Shown one piece after another: positions 54,401-63,219 of a stretch of DNA of 64,000 bases (its first letter is position 1; every line of letters starts with the position of its first letter). The notes beneath the pieces are model-generated. The model ran no database searches. It was given only the letters and a program-made list of their open reading frames with translations, and was not told the origin of the DNA. Origin of the DNA: an uncultured Myxococcales bacterium (GTDB lineage Bacteria; Myxococcota_A; UBA9042); assembly GCA_903842345.1 (NCBI GenBank), contig CAIMLR010000007.1, positions 186,001-250,000 of the forward strand. Direction: 5' to 3'. The position numbers were made by a program, and so were the translations under genes.

Positions 54401-57400
54401 GGCTGCAATCCGTCGACTGGCTGCAGCCACGCCAACAACACGGCGGCGTGCGACGACGGCAACAGCTGCACCACGGGCGACACGTGCGCGGCGGGCAAGT
54501 GCACGAGCGGCACCAACACCTGCGGCTGCACGCAGGACGCGGATTGCGCCGGCCAGGAAGACGGCAACTTCTGCAACGGCACGCTGTTCTGCGACAAGAG
54601 CGCGCTGCCGTACAACTGCAAGGTAAACCCAAAGACCGTCGTGACGTGCGACGCGTCCGGCGACACGACGTGCACCAAGAACAACTGCGCCACCGGCACA
54701 GGCAAGTGCGGCTACGTGAGCCAGAACGCGGGCAAGCCGTGTGACGCGGACGGCAGCGTGTGCACAACCAACGACACATGCGTGAATGGCGTGTGCTCGG
54801 CCGGCGCGGGCCTCAGCTGCGACGACGGCAACCCCTGCACCGACGATTCCTGCGACAAGCTGACCGGCTGCGTGCACAAGGCCAACGCCTCGCCGTGCAC
54901 CGATGGCAACGCGTGCACCGTGGGCGACCAGTGCGTCTCCGCCGGCTGTGTCCCCGGCGCCACCAAGGTCTGCGCGGACGGCAACGCCTGCACGAGCGAC
55001 TCCTGCGACAAAGCCAGCGGCAGCTGCCTCTTTGCCAACAACACCCTGAGTTGCGACGACGGCAACGCGTGCAGCGCCAATGACGTGTGCGCCGGCGGCG
55101 TGTGCGGCGGCGCGGCGCTCAACTGCAACGACAACAACGTGTGCACGACGGACAGCTGCGACCCGAAGAAGGGTTGCGTCAACGCCGTCAACACGCTGAG
55201 CTGCAATGACAACAACGCGTGCACGCAGAACGACCTGTGCTCCAGCGGTTCGTGCGCGGGCACGGCCGTCAGCGTCGCGATCCTGTGCGACGACGGCAAT
55301 CCGTGCACGACCGAGAGCTGCGTCCCGGCCACCGGGTGCGCGCACGCCAACAACGCGGTCAGCTGCGATGACGGCAATCCCTGCACCAGCGGCGACGTCT
55401 GCGCGACCGGCACCTGCAAGAGCGGCACCAACACATGCGGCTGCGCGACCAACGCGGATTGCGCCGGCCAGGAAAACGGCAACTTCTGCGACGGCACCCT
55501 GTTCTGCGACAAGGCGGCGTTGCCGTACAGCTGCAAGGTCAATCCGGCGACAATCGTCACGTGCGACGCCAGCGCGGACACCGTCTGCACCAAGAACACG
55601 TGCGCCACCGGTACCGGCAAGTGCAGCTACCTCAACCAGAACGAGAGTGGCCCCTGCAATGCCGACAACAGCGTGTGCACGGCGCCCGACGTCTGCGCCG
55701 CCGGCGTCTGCAAGGCGGGCGCGAGCTTGAACTGCGACGACAGCAACCCGTGCACCAACGATTCCTGCAGCGCGACCTTGGGTTGCCAGCACAGCAACAA
55801 CACTTCGCCGTGCACGGACGGCAATGCCTGCACTGTGGGCGACAGTTGCGCGACCGGCGCATGCAAGCCCGGCGCGGTCGCCGTCTGCAACGACAGCAAC
55901 CCGTGCACCACGGATTCCTGCAACCCGGCCACAGGCGCCTGCATCTTTGCCAACAACGCGCTGAGCTGCAACGACGGCAACGCCTGCAGCCAGAGTGACA
56001 CCTGCACGGCGGGCGTCTGCGTCGGCACGAGCGTCAACTGCGACGACAGCAACATTTGCACCAGCGACTCGTGCTCGCCCGCGACCGGCTGTGCGCACAC
56101 CAACAACGCGCTCTCCTGCAGCGACGGCAACGCGTGCACGACCAACGACGCGTGCGCGGGCGGCGCGTGCACGGGCACGGCGGTTGTTGTCGCGACGTTC
56201 TGCGACGACGGCAAGATCTGCACCAATGACGCCTGCAACCCGCTGAGCGGCTGCACGCACGTCAACAACACCAACACGTGCGACGACGGCAACGGCTGCA
56301 CGGTCGGCGACGTCTGCGCGGCGGGCGTCTGCACCAGCGGCGCGAACTCGTGCGGCTGCACGCAGAACTCGGACTGCGCGGCGCAGGAAGACGGCAACCT
56401 GTGCAACGGCACGCTGGTCTGCGACACGTCCGCGCTCCCCTACAACTGCAAGGTCAGCCCCGCGACGATCGTGACGTGCGACACCGCCGGCAACGGCACG
56501 TGCACCGTCAACACCTGCGCGCCATCGACCGGCGTGTGCAGCTACGTCGCGCAGAACCAGAACGCGCCGTGCAACGCGGACAACTCGGTGTGCTCAGTGG
56601 GCGACGCGTGCAACGCCGGCGTGTGCTTGCCCGGCCCGCAGGTCAACTGCAACGACAACAACGCCTGCACGGACGACAGCTGCAACGCGCTCACCGGTTG
56701 CACGCACACCGCCAACGCCAGCCCCTGCACGGACAACAACCCGTGCACCGTCGGCGACATCTGCAGCGCGTCAGGCTGCGTGCCCGGCGCCGTCAAGAAC
56801 TGCAACGATTCCAACCCGTGCACCACGGACTCGTGCGACGTGGCGACCGGCAACTGCGTGTTCGCCAACTCCGTCGCCACGTGCGATGACGGCAACGCCT
56901 GCACGTCCGCGGACAAGTGCAACGCGGGCGCGTGCCTCGGCACGGCGATCACCTGCAACGACGGCAACACCTGCACCGACGACGCCTGCGTGGCGGCAAC
57001 CGGCTGCAAGTACACGGCCAACACCGTGCCGTGCAATGACGGCAACAGCTGCACGACCGGCGACACCTGCTCGGGCGGTCTGTGCAGCTCAACCGGCACC
57101 CTGAACTGCAACGACGCCAACCCGTGCACCACCGACTCGTGTGCGTCCGCGACCGGCTGCCTCAACACCGCCAACACCGCGATTTGCGACGACGGCAACG
57201 CCTGCACGAGCGGCGACATTTGCGCCGCGAAGGCGTGCGCCGGCACGGGCATCACGTGCAACGACAACAACCTGTGCACGACGGACAGCTGCAATCCCGG
57301 CACGGGGTGCGTCTTCGCCGTCAACAACCTGGCGTGCAATGACAACAATGCGTGCACCACGGGCGACGTCTGCGGCGCCGGCGCGTGCAAGGGCAACGTC

Positions 57401-59014
57401 GTTGCGCCGACCGTGCTCTGCGACGACGGCAAGGCGTGCACCAACGACGCCTGCGACCCGGTCGCCGGCTGCACGCACAGCAACAACATCCTGTCCTGCG
57501 ACGACGGCAATCCGTGCACCATCGGCGACGTGTGCAGCGGCGGCCTCTGCACCTCCGGCAGCAACAACTGCGGCTGCAAGGTGACGGCTGATTGCGCTGG
57601 CCAGGAAGACGGCAACGCCTGCAACGGCACGCTGTACTGCGATGTGAGCGCCCTGCCCTACGCGTGCAAGGTGAACCCGGTGACCGTCGTGACGTGCAGC
57701 GCCGCGGGCGACAACACCTGCCGCAAGAACACCTGCACGCCCGCCACCGGCGTCTGCAGCTACGTCGCGCAAAACGGCGGCAGCCTGTGCGATGCCGACG
57801 GCAGCGTCTGCACCAACCCGGACATTTGCACCGGCGCGAATTGCGTCGCGGGCGCGGCGCTGAACTGCGATGACGGCAACGCGTGCACCAACGACTCCTG
57901 CAACCCGGCGACCGGCTGCACGCACACCGCCAACACCAGCAACTGCAGCGACGGCAACGCCTGCACCAACGGCGACAAGTGCACCGGCGGAGCGTGCGTT
58001 TCTGGCCCGTCGACGGTTTGCAACGACGGCAACGCGTGCACGGTCGACTCCTGCAACACGTTGACCGGCGCGTGCGTCTTCAACGGCGGCGGCGCCAACG
58101 GCGCGTCCTGCGACGCGGACGGCTCAGTCTGCACCAGCGGCGACTACTGCAACAACGGCGTCTGCACGCCCGGCGGCGCGCTCAACTGCAACGACAGCAA
58201 CGCGTGCACGGACGACTCCTGCAACGGCACCACCGGCTGCAGCCACACGGCCAACAACGCGCCGTGCAATGACGGCAACCTCTGCACCGGTCCGGACGTC
58301 TGCTCCGGCGGCACCTGCGCGCCGCCCGCGCTCAACTGCGACGACAGCAACGCATGCACCACGGACAGCTGCGTGCTTGGCATTGGCTGCCAGCACATCA
58401 GCCTCGCGGACAAGAGCAGCTGCGGCGCGGTCAACGTCTGCTTCAGCGGCGTGTGCAAGCTCGGCGTGTGCGGCGACGGCGTGCTGATGGCCGCGCTCGG
58501 CGAGGCGTGCGATGACGGCAACACCGTCAGTGGCGACGGCTGCTCCAGCACCTGCAAAGTCGAGGACACCAGCTGCGCCGACGGCACGCGCGAAGGCTCG
58601 ATGGACAAGGTCCGCTACCCGAACATCGCGCAGTGCAACGGCGATTGGTACGGCAGCATCGGCTCCACGTCTGGCACCGGCGCGCCCAACAAGCTGTGCG
58701 GCTTGAGTTTCCACGTGTGCAACTCCAGCGCCGCCGACCAGGTGCTGATGAAGTCCGTCGCGCAGGCTGACGCGTTCCAGAGCGGCTGCTGGTCGATCAA
58801 CGCCGCCAACGACCTTGGCAACTGCCAGCCCTGCACCAATACCACGGATACCAACGACGCCGCGGGCTTGGGCGCGAGCTGCCAGGGCAAGATCACCAAC
58901 TACGGCACGAGCTGCATCAGCGGCAACTACCGTATCGACGCGATGAACCAGACCTGCGTGCGCAACCAGGGCACGGACCCGTGGATCAACGGCGTCATGT
59001 GCTGCCACAACTGA
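51422..59014 (+). CDS. Giant Cys-rich CDDGN-repeat lipoprotein (2,530 residues)
   Basis: Predicted 2,530-residue lipoprotein: basic N-terminus, hydrophobic core, lipobox G-L-S-G-C. ATG 51422 has GGAG upstream. After an Asp/Asn-rich linker (to about residue 100) nearly the whole protein is Cys-rich modules, by eye around 60, alternating C-x-D-G-N-A-C-T-x-G-D-x-C-x-x-G-x-C and C-D-D-x-N-P-C-T-x-D-S-C-D-P-x-x-G-C. Six E-D-G-N-x-C-N-G-T-L-F-C-D modules punctuate the array at a constant 305-residue spacing except the last (406). Near residue 2,350 is a DUF4215-type G-D-G-C-S-S-T-C repeat, and a C-terminal about 150-residue Cys-containing domain (C-A-D-G-T-R-E-G...V-M-C-C-H-N) is not recognised. 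Presumably a fully disulfide-bonded surface fibre; function unknown. Confidence 0.88.
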   Translation: MKSKFGGCLGGARLNAMGLRIGLLALVITGLSGCGDDTTVIPAFDPDANNGDDVSGFNNDVAIAKDVTSIDYDGLFQDSDVNPLFDAESPDGDALDTASDATTTTPCLTGTDCVALSTPCTPSACVDGFCQAAELPNSATCEDGDACTTLQTCLDGKCQGGIGQNCDDGNPCSEDQCDLNHGCQHALLNGGPCDDGNACTVGHICAFGQCTSTAALDCNDQNACTADTCDATIGCVHAVLNGGACDDGNSCTIGDVCVESACTPGAGKLCDDGNACTTDGCDLAGDCTSAFNAAPCDDGNACSKDDICASGACTGTGFSCDDGSICTTDACDPLKGCVYTPTSLPCNDKNPCTASDTCTDGACVGQALGAQAICDDGNPCTTESCDPSSGCQWTPNTGPCEDGNLCTTGDTCANGICNSGASSCACTSDLDCVAYEDNNLCNGTLFCDQSGAQWLCKVNPITVVTCDGGADTACSENQCDKPTGKCLYVPVNEGLGCDADGTICTTTDTCKGGACIAGPLLNCDDTNPCTTDSCDPKNGCAFAPSSAACSDGNACTVGDICKDSACAAGPLTQCDDENPCTDDACDQGSGKCAYVKNTLPCDDGNACSLSDTCANGVCSGTSAICDDKNPCTSDSCDPTKSCVNTPNTVPCDDGNACTTGDLCGGGACKGQTSSASVVCDDGNPCTTDACDPTVGCTHAANANSCDDGNPCTAGDVCGAGACVSGTNTCGCNSDADCASQEDGNLCNGTLFCDKSAPPYNCKVNPKTVVTCDTTTDTTCLHNQCDPKAGKCGNNAVNETLACDADGSVCTTNDTCKGGACAQGAALVCDDGNPCSDDSCNPKSGCVHVANASPCSDDNPCTVGDSCSQNACVGGLGTVCNDSNPCTADSCDPTTGKCLFANNTLPCNDGNACSQGDACQNGVCAGAGISCDDGNPCTNDSCASATGCVHTNNTVTCDDSNACTSNDICGGGACKGTAVSAAVQCDDANPCTTDGCNPSTGCSHANNTAACDDGNSCTTGDTCAAGKCTSGTNTCGCTQDADCAGQEDGNFCNGTLFCDKSALPYNCKVNPKTVVTCDASGDTTCTKNNCATGTGKCGYVSQNAGKPCDADGSVCTTNDTCVNGVCSAGAGLSCDDGNPCTDDSCDKLTGCVHKANASPCTDGNACTVGDQCVSAGCVPGATKVCADGNACTSDSCDKASGSCLFANNTLSCDDGNACSANDVCAGGVCGGAALNCNDNNVCTTDSCDPKKGCVNAVNTLSCNDNNACTQNDLCSSGSCAGTAVSVAILCDDGNPCTTESCVPATGCAHANNAVSCDDGNPCTSGDVCATGTCKSGTNTCGCATNADCAGQENGNFCDGTLFCDKAALPYSCKVNPATIVTCDASADTVCTKNTCATGTGKCSYLNQNESGPCNADNSVCTAPDVCAAGVCKAGASLNCDDSNPCTNDSCSATLGCQHSNNTSPCTDGNACTVGDSCATGACKPGAVAVCNDSNPCTTDSCNPATGACIFANNALSCNDGNACSQSDTCTAGVCVGTSVNCDDSNICTSDSCSPATGCAHTNNALSCSDGNACTTNDACAGGACTGTAVVVATFCDDGKICTNDACNPLSGCTHVNNTNTCDDGNGCTVGDVCAAGVCTSGANSCGCTQNSDCAAQEDGNLCNGTLVCDTSALPYNCKVSPATIVTCDTAGNGTCTVNTCAPSTGVCSYVAQNQNAPCNADNSVCSVGDACNAGVCLPGPQVNCNDNNACTDDSCNALTGCTHTANASPCTDNNPCTVGDICSASGCVPGAVKNCNDSNPCTTDSCDVATGNCVFANSVATCDDGNACTSADKCNAGACLGTAITCNDGNTCTDDACVAATGCKYTANTVPCNDGNSCTTGDTCSGGLCSSTGTLNCNDANPCTTDSCASATGCLNTANTAICDDGNACTSGDICAAKACAGTGITCNDNNLCTTDSCNPGTGCVFAVNNLACNDNNACTTGDVCGAGACKGNVVAPTVLCDDGKACTNDACDPVAGCTHSNNILSCDDGNPCTIGDVCSGGLCTSGSNNCGCKVTADCAGQEDGNACNGTLYCDVSALPYACKVNPVTVVTCSAAGDNTCRKNTCTPATGVCSYVAQNGGSLCDADGSVCTNPDICTGANCVAGAALNCDDGNACTNDSCNPATGCTHTANTSNCSDGNACTNGDKCTGGACVSGPSTVCNDGNACTVDSCNTLTGACVFNGGGANGASCDADGSVCTSGDYCNNGVCTPGGALNCNDSNACTDDSCNGTTGCSHTANNAPCNDGNLCTGPDVCSGGTCAPPALNCDDSNACTTDSCVLGIGCQHISLADKSSCGAVNVCFSGVCKLGVCGDGVLMAALGEACDDGNTVSGDGCSSTCKVEDTSCADGTREGSMDKVRYPNIAQCNGDWYGSIGSTSGTGAPNKLCGLSFHVCNSSAADQVLMKSVAQADAFQSGCWSINAANDLGNCQPCTNTTDTNDAAGLGASCQGKITNYGTSCISGNYRIDAMNQTCVRNQGTDPWINGVMCCHN
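52742..57619 (+). repeat. Higher-order 915-bp repeat array inside the giant Cys-rich gene
   Basis: The codons for C-N-G-T-L (or C-D-G-T-L) start at 52742, 53657, 54572, 55487, 56402 and 57620. Four consecutive spacings are exactly 915 bases (305 residues); the last is 1,218, an excess of 303 bases that equals two extra modules of 50 and 51 residues. Each unit carries about nine short Cys modules in a conserved order. Nucleotide similarity between units is high, for example around 53657 and 54572, pointing to recent segmental duplication. Confidence 0.9.
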
Positions 59015-59041
59015 TCGGCGGGCAACGGACGATCGGCGCGC

Positions 59042-60598
59042 TCAGAACCGCTGGCACCACAGCATCGTGTGCATTCCCGGACCTTGGAGCACCATCTGCC
59101 GCGGCGCCGAATCGGCCGCCTTCTGGCACGTGACGATGGCCTGAAAACCCAGCGCGGGGACGTACGTCACGTGGTAGTCGCGGGTCCGGTACGACCACGG
59201 CGCGACGAACTCCGGCGACGACGGCGGCTTGGCCAGCCCCGGCACGATGACGGCGGCGACGACCGGGTGACTCCGCGTGTAAGCCGCAGGCTGCCACAGC
59301 ATCATCGGCGTATTCAGCCCCATGAGGTCGAGCGTCCAGCGATTGCCAAAGTAGCGCACCGCGCCTGCATCCACCGTCGCGACGCGGCGATCCGCGGGCA
59401 CATGCGCGGCGATCCAACGACCGGCGGCGCACTGCACTTCATCGATATTGCGGGTGTCGTTGGCCAGCTTCCAGCTCACGTGCTGCAGCGTCATACCGGC
59501 CTGCGTCAGGGCAAGCAGCACCAAAAGCGCGAGCGGCAAGACGCGGAGTCGCTCCCGGAGGTGCTCGCCCAACGCCAGCGCGCCGAGGACAAGCGCCAGC
59601 GTGAGGGTCGGCACGATCGGCAGGAGGTAGCGCACGGCGTAGAAGACATCCGGTTCACCCAGCGCAGAGACGCGCACGTGCGCCAGCAGATAGGCGAAGG
59701 ACGCGACAAACGGCAGGAGCGACGGCCAGTGCCGACGCGCCGCGAGGCCGAGGAGAAACGGCAAGCCGAGACCGTGCGCCACGGGCGGCGTCTTGCCGAG
59801 GACGTACTGGAGCGCGTGCCACAGCCGCTGCGGCGTTTCCGCCCACGAGACCTCCGTGACTTTGGCGTAGTAGGTCGCGGGCAGCGCGTGCCCCGTCACG
59901 GCGAGGTTGCGGCTCACGACGAGCAGGCCGAAGGCGAGCGCCGGACCGCCCAACTGCAGCGCGCGCTTGAACCACGCCGGGCGATCCACGGGGCGATGGA
60001 GCGCCGTGCTCAACGCGACGAGCGCAACGGCGGCGAGCGCCGCTTCCGGTCGGGCCAGCGGCGCGAGGCCCAGCCACAGACCGGCCCACGCCCAAGCGCG
60101 CAAGTGCAGCGCCCGCACGCCCGCGACGAGCAGCGCCGTGGTCAGGGCCACTTCCATGCCGGACAGCGCCGCAAAGGCCAGCGCGGGATTGCCGGCAACG
60201 AGCACGCCCGTGATGAACCCGGCACGCGGGCCGGCCATGCGCTGCGCCAGGTCGGCGCACAGCGCCGCCGTGAGGATGTGGAGCAGGCCGCCAAGCACGA
60301 GCACGGCAGCCACACGCGTCGCCAGCGCGGCGTGGCCAAACACCGCGTGCACGCCGCCCAGCAAGATCGCCCAGAGCAGTGAAGTCGCGCCGGTTGTCGG
60401 CTCGCCCGGGTTGTAACCAAGCACGCCTTCCGCCGCGAGACTGCGGCCGTAGACCATGTGGATCCACGAATCGTCGAGCGGGAATCCCAGCGGCGTTCCC
60501 GCCGGCCGCCCGATGAACCACACGGCCAGCAGCGTCAAGCCCGCCAGCGCGGCGGCCAGCGCCGTCGGTCCCAGATTGTGCAACTGCCGTCGGTCCAT
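59042..60598 (-). CDS. Polytopic membrane protein, GT-C glycosyltransferase-like
   Basis: Predicted 518-residue integral membrane protein with about ten hydrophobic helices followed by a C-terminal about 130-residue extracytoplasmic domain. After the first helix, G-F-P-L-D-D-S-W-I-H-M-V-Y-G-R-S-L contains an acidic pair in the first external loop, the usual metal/catalytic site of GT-C enzymes (dolichyl-phosphate-mannose or arabinose transferase types), followed by G-Y-N-P-G-E-P-T-T-G-A-T-S. Further L-A-R-P-E-A and Y-A-V-R-Y-L-L-P-I-V segments also resemble that group. It probably transfers a lipid-linked sugar to a surface acceptor; acceptor unknown. ATG 60598 is clear. It is convergent with the giant Cys-rich gene, which makes glycosylation of that protein a tempting but unsupported idea. 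Confidence 0.75.
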   Translation of the reverse strand: MDRRQLHNLGPTALAAALAGLTLLAVWFIGRPAGTPLGFPLDDSWIHMVYGRSLAAEGVLGYNPGEPTTGATSLLWAILLGGVHAVFGHAALATRVAAVLVLGGLLHILTAALCADLAQRMAGPRAGFITGVLVAGNPALAFAALSGMEVALTTALLVAGVRALHLRAWAWAGLWLGLAPLARPEAALAAVALVALSTALHRPVDRPAWFKRALQLGGPALAFGLLVVSRNLAVTGHALPATYYAKVTEVSWAETPQRLWHALQYVLGKTPPVAHGLGLPFLLGLAARRHWPSLLPFVASFAYLLAHVRVSALGEPDVFYAVRYLLPIVPTLTLALVLGALALGEHLRERLRVLPLALLVLLALTQAGMTLQHVSWKLANDTRNIDEVQCAAGRWIAAHVPADRRVATVDAGAVRYFGNRWTLDLMGLNTPMMLWQPAAYTRSHPVVAAVIVPGLAKPPSSPEFVAPWSYRTRDYHVTYVPALGFQAIVTCQKAADSAPRQMVLQGPGMHTMLWCQRF

Positions 60599-60616
60599 GC
60601 GCTCCCCGCGCCGAGC

Positions 60617-61357
60617 CTACGTTTCAGCGCCGCGGGGGTCAATGCGCGCCGCCGCCGTGCGCCACGCGTCCGCCTTCGCGCCGTCGCCCGCCGCCATCCA
60701 TGCCTGCGCGCAGGCGAGGTGCGCCTCGGAATCCCGCGCCAGCGGCCCCGCCAGCGCGACCTCCAGCCACAGCGCCGCGGCCTCCGGCGTCGTCGCCTCC
60801 AGCAGCACCGCGGCCGACTCCAGCCAAATGTCGCGATCCTGCGGCGCGCGCACCAGCGCCTGGCGATAGGCCTCGATGGCAGCCTCCGGCGCATCCGCCT
60901 TCACTTGCCACCGCGCCAGCGCCAGCCACAGCACCGCCGCGTCGTCGCGCTGGGCCAGGCCATCGTCCAGGATCCGCCGGGCCGCCGGCAGGTCACCAAG
61001 CTGCGCCATCAGCTCCGCCCAATGCAGCCACGCCATCGCGCTCTGTGGATGCGCTTGCGCCGCGCGTTCCAGTCGTGCCCGCGCCTCCGCCAGCCGGCCC
61101 AGCGCCGCCAGACAGTGCGCCATCAGAAGCGCCGCCTCCAAGTCGTCCGGATGGCGTTCCGCCGTGCGCCGGGCCAACAGCAGCGCCTGACCCAGATGGC
61201 CCTGCAGCAACGCGCGGGTCGCTTCACCTTTGGCCGCGTTCAGCGGATCGACGACGGCGATTTCCTGCAGGACGGCGTGCGCGGCCGCGTCTTCACCCGC
61301 CAGCAGCAGCATTTCCGCGAGGCGACGCAGGGCATCGGTGGCAGCCACTGGCTTCAC
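60617..61357 (-). CDS. Tetratricopeptide-repeat protein
   Basis: Predicted 246-residue helical protein made of about six TPR-like repeats, for example A-A-A-H-A-V-L-Q-E-I-A-V-V-D-P-L-N-A-A, A-L-L-L-A-R-R-T-A-E-R-H-P-D-D-L-E-A-A and A-I-E-A-Y-R-Q-A-L-V-R-A-P-Q-D-R-D. No signal peptide. The start is GTG 61357, overlapping the stop of the upstream gene (GTGA); the long frame further upstream runs antiparallel over that gene and is not coding. It is followed 18 bases later by the GT-C-like gene. Likely a scaffold; partner unknown. Confidence 0.75.
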   Translation of the reverse strand: MKPVAATDALRRLAEMLLLAGEDAAAHAVLQEIAVVDPLNAAKGEATRALLQGHLGQALLLARRTAERHPDDLEAALLMAHCLAALGRLAEARARLERAAQAHPQSAMAWLHWAELMAQLGDLPAARRILDDGLAQRDDAAVLWLALARWQVKADAPEAAIEAYRQALVRAPQDRDIWLESAAVLLEATTPEAAALWLEVALAGPLARDSEAHLACAQAWMAAGDGAKADAWRTAAARIDPRGAET

Positions 61358-63102
61358 AGGAGCGCCATCAACGCCTGTTTGGCGGGTTCGACCAACCGGC
61401 TGGCCGAGAGGCCAAGACCTTCCGCGAGCGCCGGTCCGCCCTTCGCAGTGAGGACGGCGAGGAGCCGGAGTCCTTCCAGGATGCTCGCGTCGATTGCGGC
61501 CTTGCCGCCAAAGCCGAGGCCGATGGTGCCTTTGAGCTTGGCCGAGAACTTGACGCGACCGCCGCCGATCGCCGCGTCGAATGCGGCCGAACCGCCGATG
61601 CCCGCGCTGCCTTCCATGCCCGCGCTGGCCTTCACGACGTTGACCCAGCCGGCTTGACCAAACAGCGTGCTGCCGGCTTTCTCCAGGGCCCAACTGGCCA
61701 GACGGCCGCCGGGCAGTCCGACGGTCTTCTGGAAGAAATCGAGCAACTGCTCGCGCAATTCAGCGAAATAGTCCGGCTTCTTCAGCCAATCCAGCTTGAG
61801 CGCGGCATCCACGCCCGCGCGCAGGCCGGCGAACGCTTCCACGCTGCCGGATGCGCCCGTCGCGCGCCCGCCGATGTCGATGTCCAGGCCATCGGCCTTG
61901 GCGAGGATGTTCAACTTGATCTGGCCCTTGGCCTCGGCGAGCGCCTCCGCCTTGAACGCCACTTCCGCCACGCCGCGCAGCTTCTCGCCAAGCACCGCGA
62001 ACTCCAGCTCCGGCGTCGTGTATTTCAGGCCGCCTTCAAACGCGACGACCTTGGCTGACACGTTGCCCGTCAGGCCAATGCCGTTGGCTACGCCCACCGT
62101 CGCCGTGCCGCCCACTTTCGCGGACGCCGACGGGCCGTCGAGATTGCCCTTCACCGAGCCGTACACGCCCTTGGCGAGCGTCTGCATCTCGTCCGCTTCC
62201 GTGCGCGTACTCCACGCTTTTTCAGTTGCCGCCACGCGGAAGTCATGCTGCTCCGCCTTCCTCACCGCCGCCGCCGTCACGCCATGGCCATTCTCGCCCG
62301 CCTTGCGCGCCTTCTCCGCCTTCTCCAGCTTCTCCTCGGCTTCGGCGACTTTCTGCAGGGTCCGCGCATCGCCGCGCGTCGTCACCGTCGTCGTATTCTG
62401 CACGGACCGCGTCCCGCCACCCGCCTGCAGCGCCTTCTGCTCCACGACGTGGGCGTTGGTCCCCGGCGCGATCTGCTCGTCGTGCGCGCGCGTCTCCGTC
62501 CGCGCCACGTCGATATCCAGGCCGCGCTGCGCCGCCGAGCGCGTCTCCGACGTCGTGTTCTGGCCCACCGACTGTCCACGCGTCCGCAGCGCCGCGTTGT
62601 CAAAGCCTTCCCGCTTCTTCTCCACAAGCGTCGCCTGTGGCTTGTCCGGCGCGTGCCACCCGTGCTTCTTCGCTTCCTCCGCTTCCGTCAGCGCGGCCTG
62701 CACCTGCGCGATCTCGGCTTCATTGCCAGGCGTTTCCTTCAGCTCGGACAGCCGCGCCTCCAGCTCACCGACGTCCTGCGCCCGGTGATGGCCTGCCAGC
62801 AGCGCCTCATTGGCGTCCAGCGCGTCTTGCACCTGCGCCGGCCCGTGGCTCAGCGGCGCCGACTGCAACTGCGTCAGGCGTTGCGCCGGCGGCAACTGCA
62901 GCGCGTGCGCCATTTCATCCAGCAGCCAGAGCGCCGTGCCTTCGCCGTATTGCCGATCGAGGTCGACAAGCGCCTCATGGCTTGGCACCGCCTGCTGTTT
63001 CAGCAGTTCTTCCAGCAGCTCCCGGCGCTTGCGCAGGAGCCGCGCGGACGGGGTCGCCTGCTGGCGCTTTTGGCTCTGCTGTTGGGCGTTGGCGACGGCC
63101 AT
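61354..63102 (-). CDS. 582-residue protein: helical N-terminus and Gly/Ala-rich beta domain, possible eCIS-associated protein
   Basis: Predicted 582-residue protein with no signal peptide. Residues 1-280 are charged and helical, with coiled-coil-like stretches (R-L-L-R-K-R-R-E-L-L-E-E-L-L-K; V-A-E-A-E-E-K-L-E-K-A-E-K-A-R). Residues about 300-450 are a Gly/Ala-rich alternating pattern (A-S-A-K-V-G-G-T-A-T-V-G-V, G-S-V-E-A-F-A-G-L-R-A-G-V) of the kind seen in some colicin-like, T6SS or eCIS cargo proteins. No enzymatic motif was found. ATG 63102 is the start. It lies between an AAA+ ATPase gene and a TPR gene on the same strand, which is why an injection-system link is suggested; confidence in that function is low. 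Confidence 0.6.
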   Translation of the reverse strand: MAVANAQQQSQKRQQATPSARLLRKRRELLEELLKQQAVPSHEALVDLDRQYGEGTALWLLDEMAHALQLPPAQRLTQLQSAPLSHGPAQVQDALDANEALLAGHHRAQDVGELEARLSELKETPGNEAEIAQVQAALTEAEEAKKHGWHAPDKPQATLVEKKREGFDNAALRTRGQSVGQNTTSETRSAAQRGLDIDVARTETRAHDEQIAPGTNAHVVEQKALQAGGGTRSVQNTTTVTTRGDARTLQKVAEAEEKLEKAEKARKAGENGHGVTAAAVRKAEQHDFRVAATEKAWSTRTEADEMQTLAKGVYGSVKGNLDGPSASAKVGGTATVGVANGIGLTGNVSAKVVAFEGGLKYTTPELEFAVLGEKLRGVAEVAFKAEALAEAKGQIKLNILAKADGLDIDIGGRATGASGSVEAFAGLRAGVDAALKLDWLKKPDYFAELREQLLDFFQKTVGLPGGRLASWALEKAGSTLFGQAGWVNVVKASAGMEGSAGIGGSAAFDAAIGGGRVKFSAKLKGTIGLGFGGKAAIDASILEGLRLLAVLTAKGGPALAEGLGLSASRLVEPAKQALMALL

Positions 63103-63219
63103 GGCATCCCGGGTGCGCGGCCAAAGCGGCGGTCGCGGATTCAGTGTCGTGGCAGCCAGCCCGGCGGGTCAAGTCCGCACGCACGGGCGCGCGGGGCATG
63201 GCGACTGGCGACCCCAGCG

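Noticed and set aside
51341-56260. A 1,639-residue open frame antisense to the giant Cys-rich gene
   Set aside because: It is opened by the repeated GC-rich codons of the true gene, has an Ala/Val/Arg-rich repetitive composition without any domain, and the sense frame has a signal peptide, ribosome-binding site and conserved modules.
59015-59041. Bidirectional terminator between the giant gene and the GT-C-like gene
   Set aside because: The 27-base convergent gap has no clear stem plus T-run.
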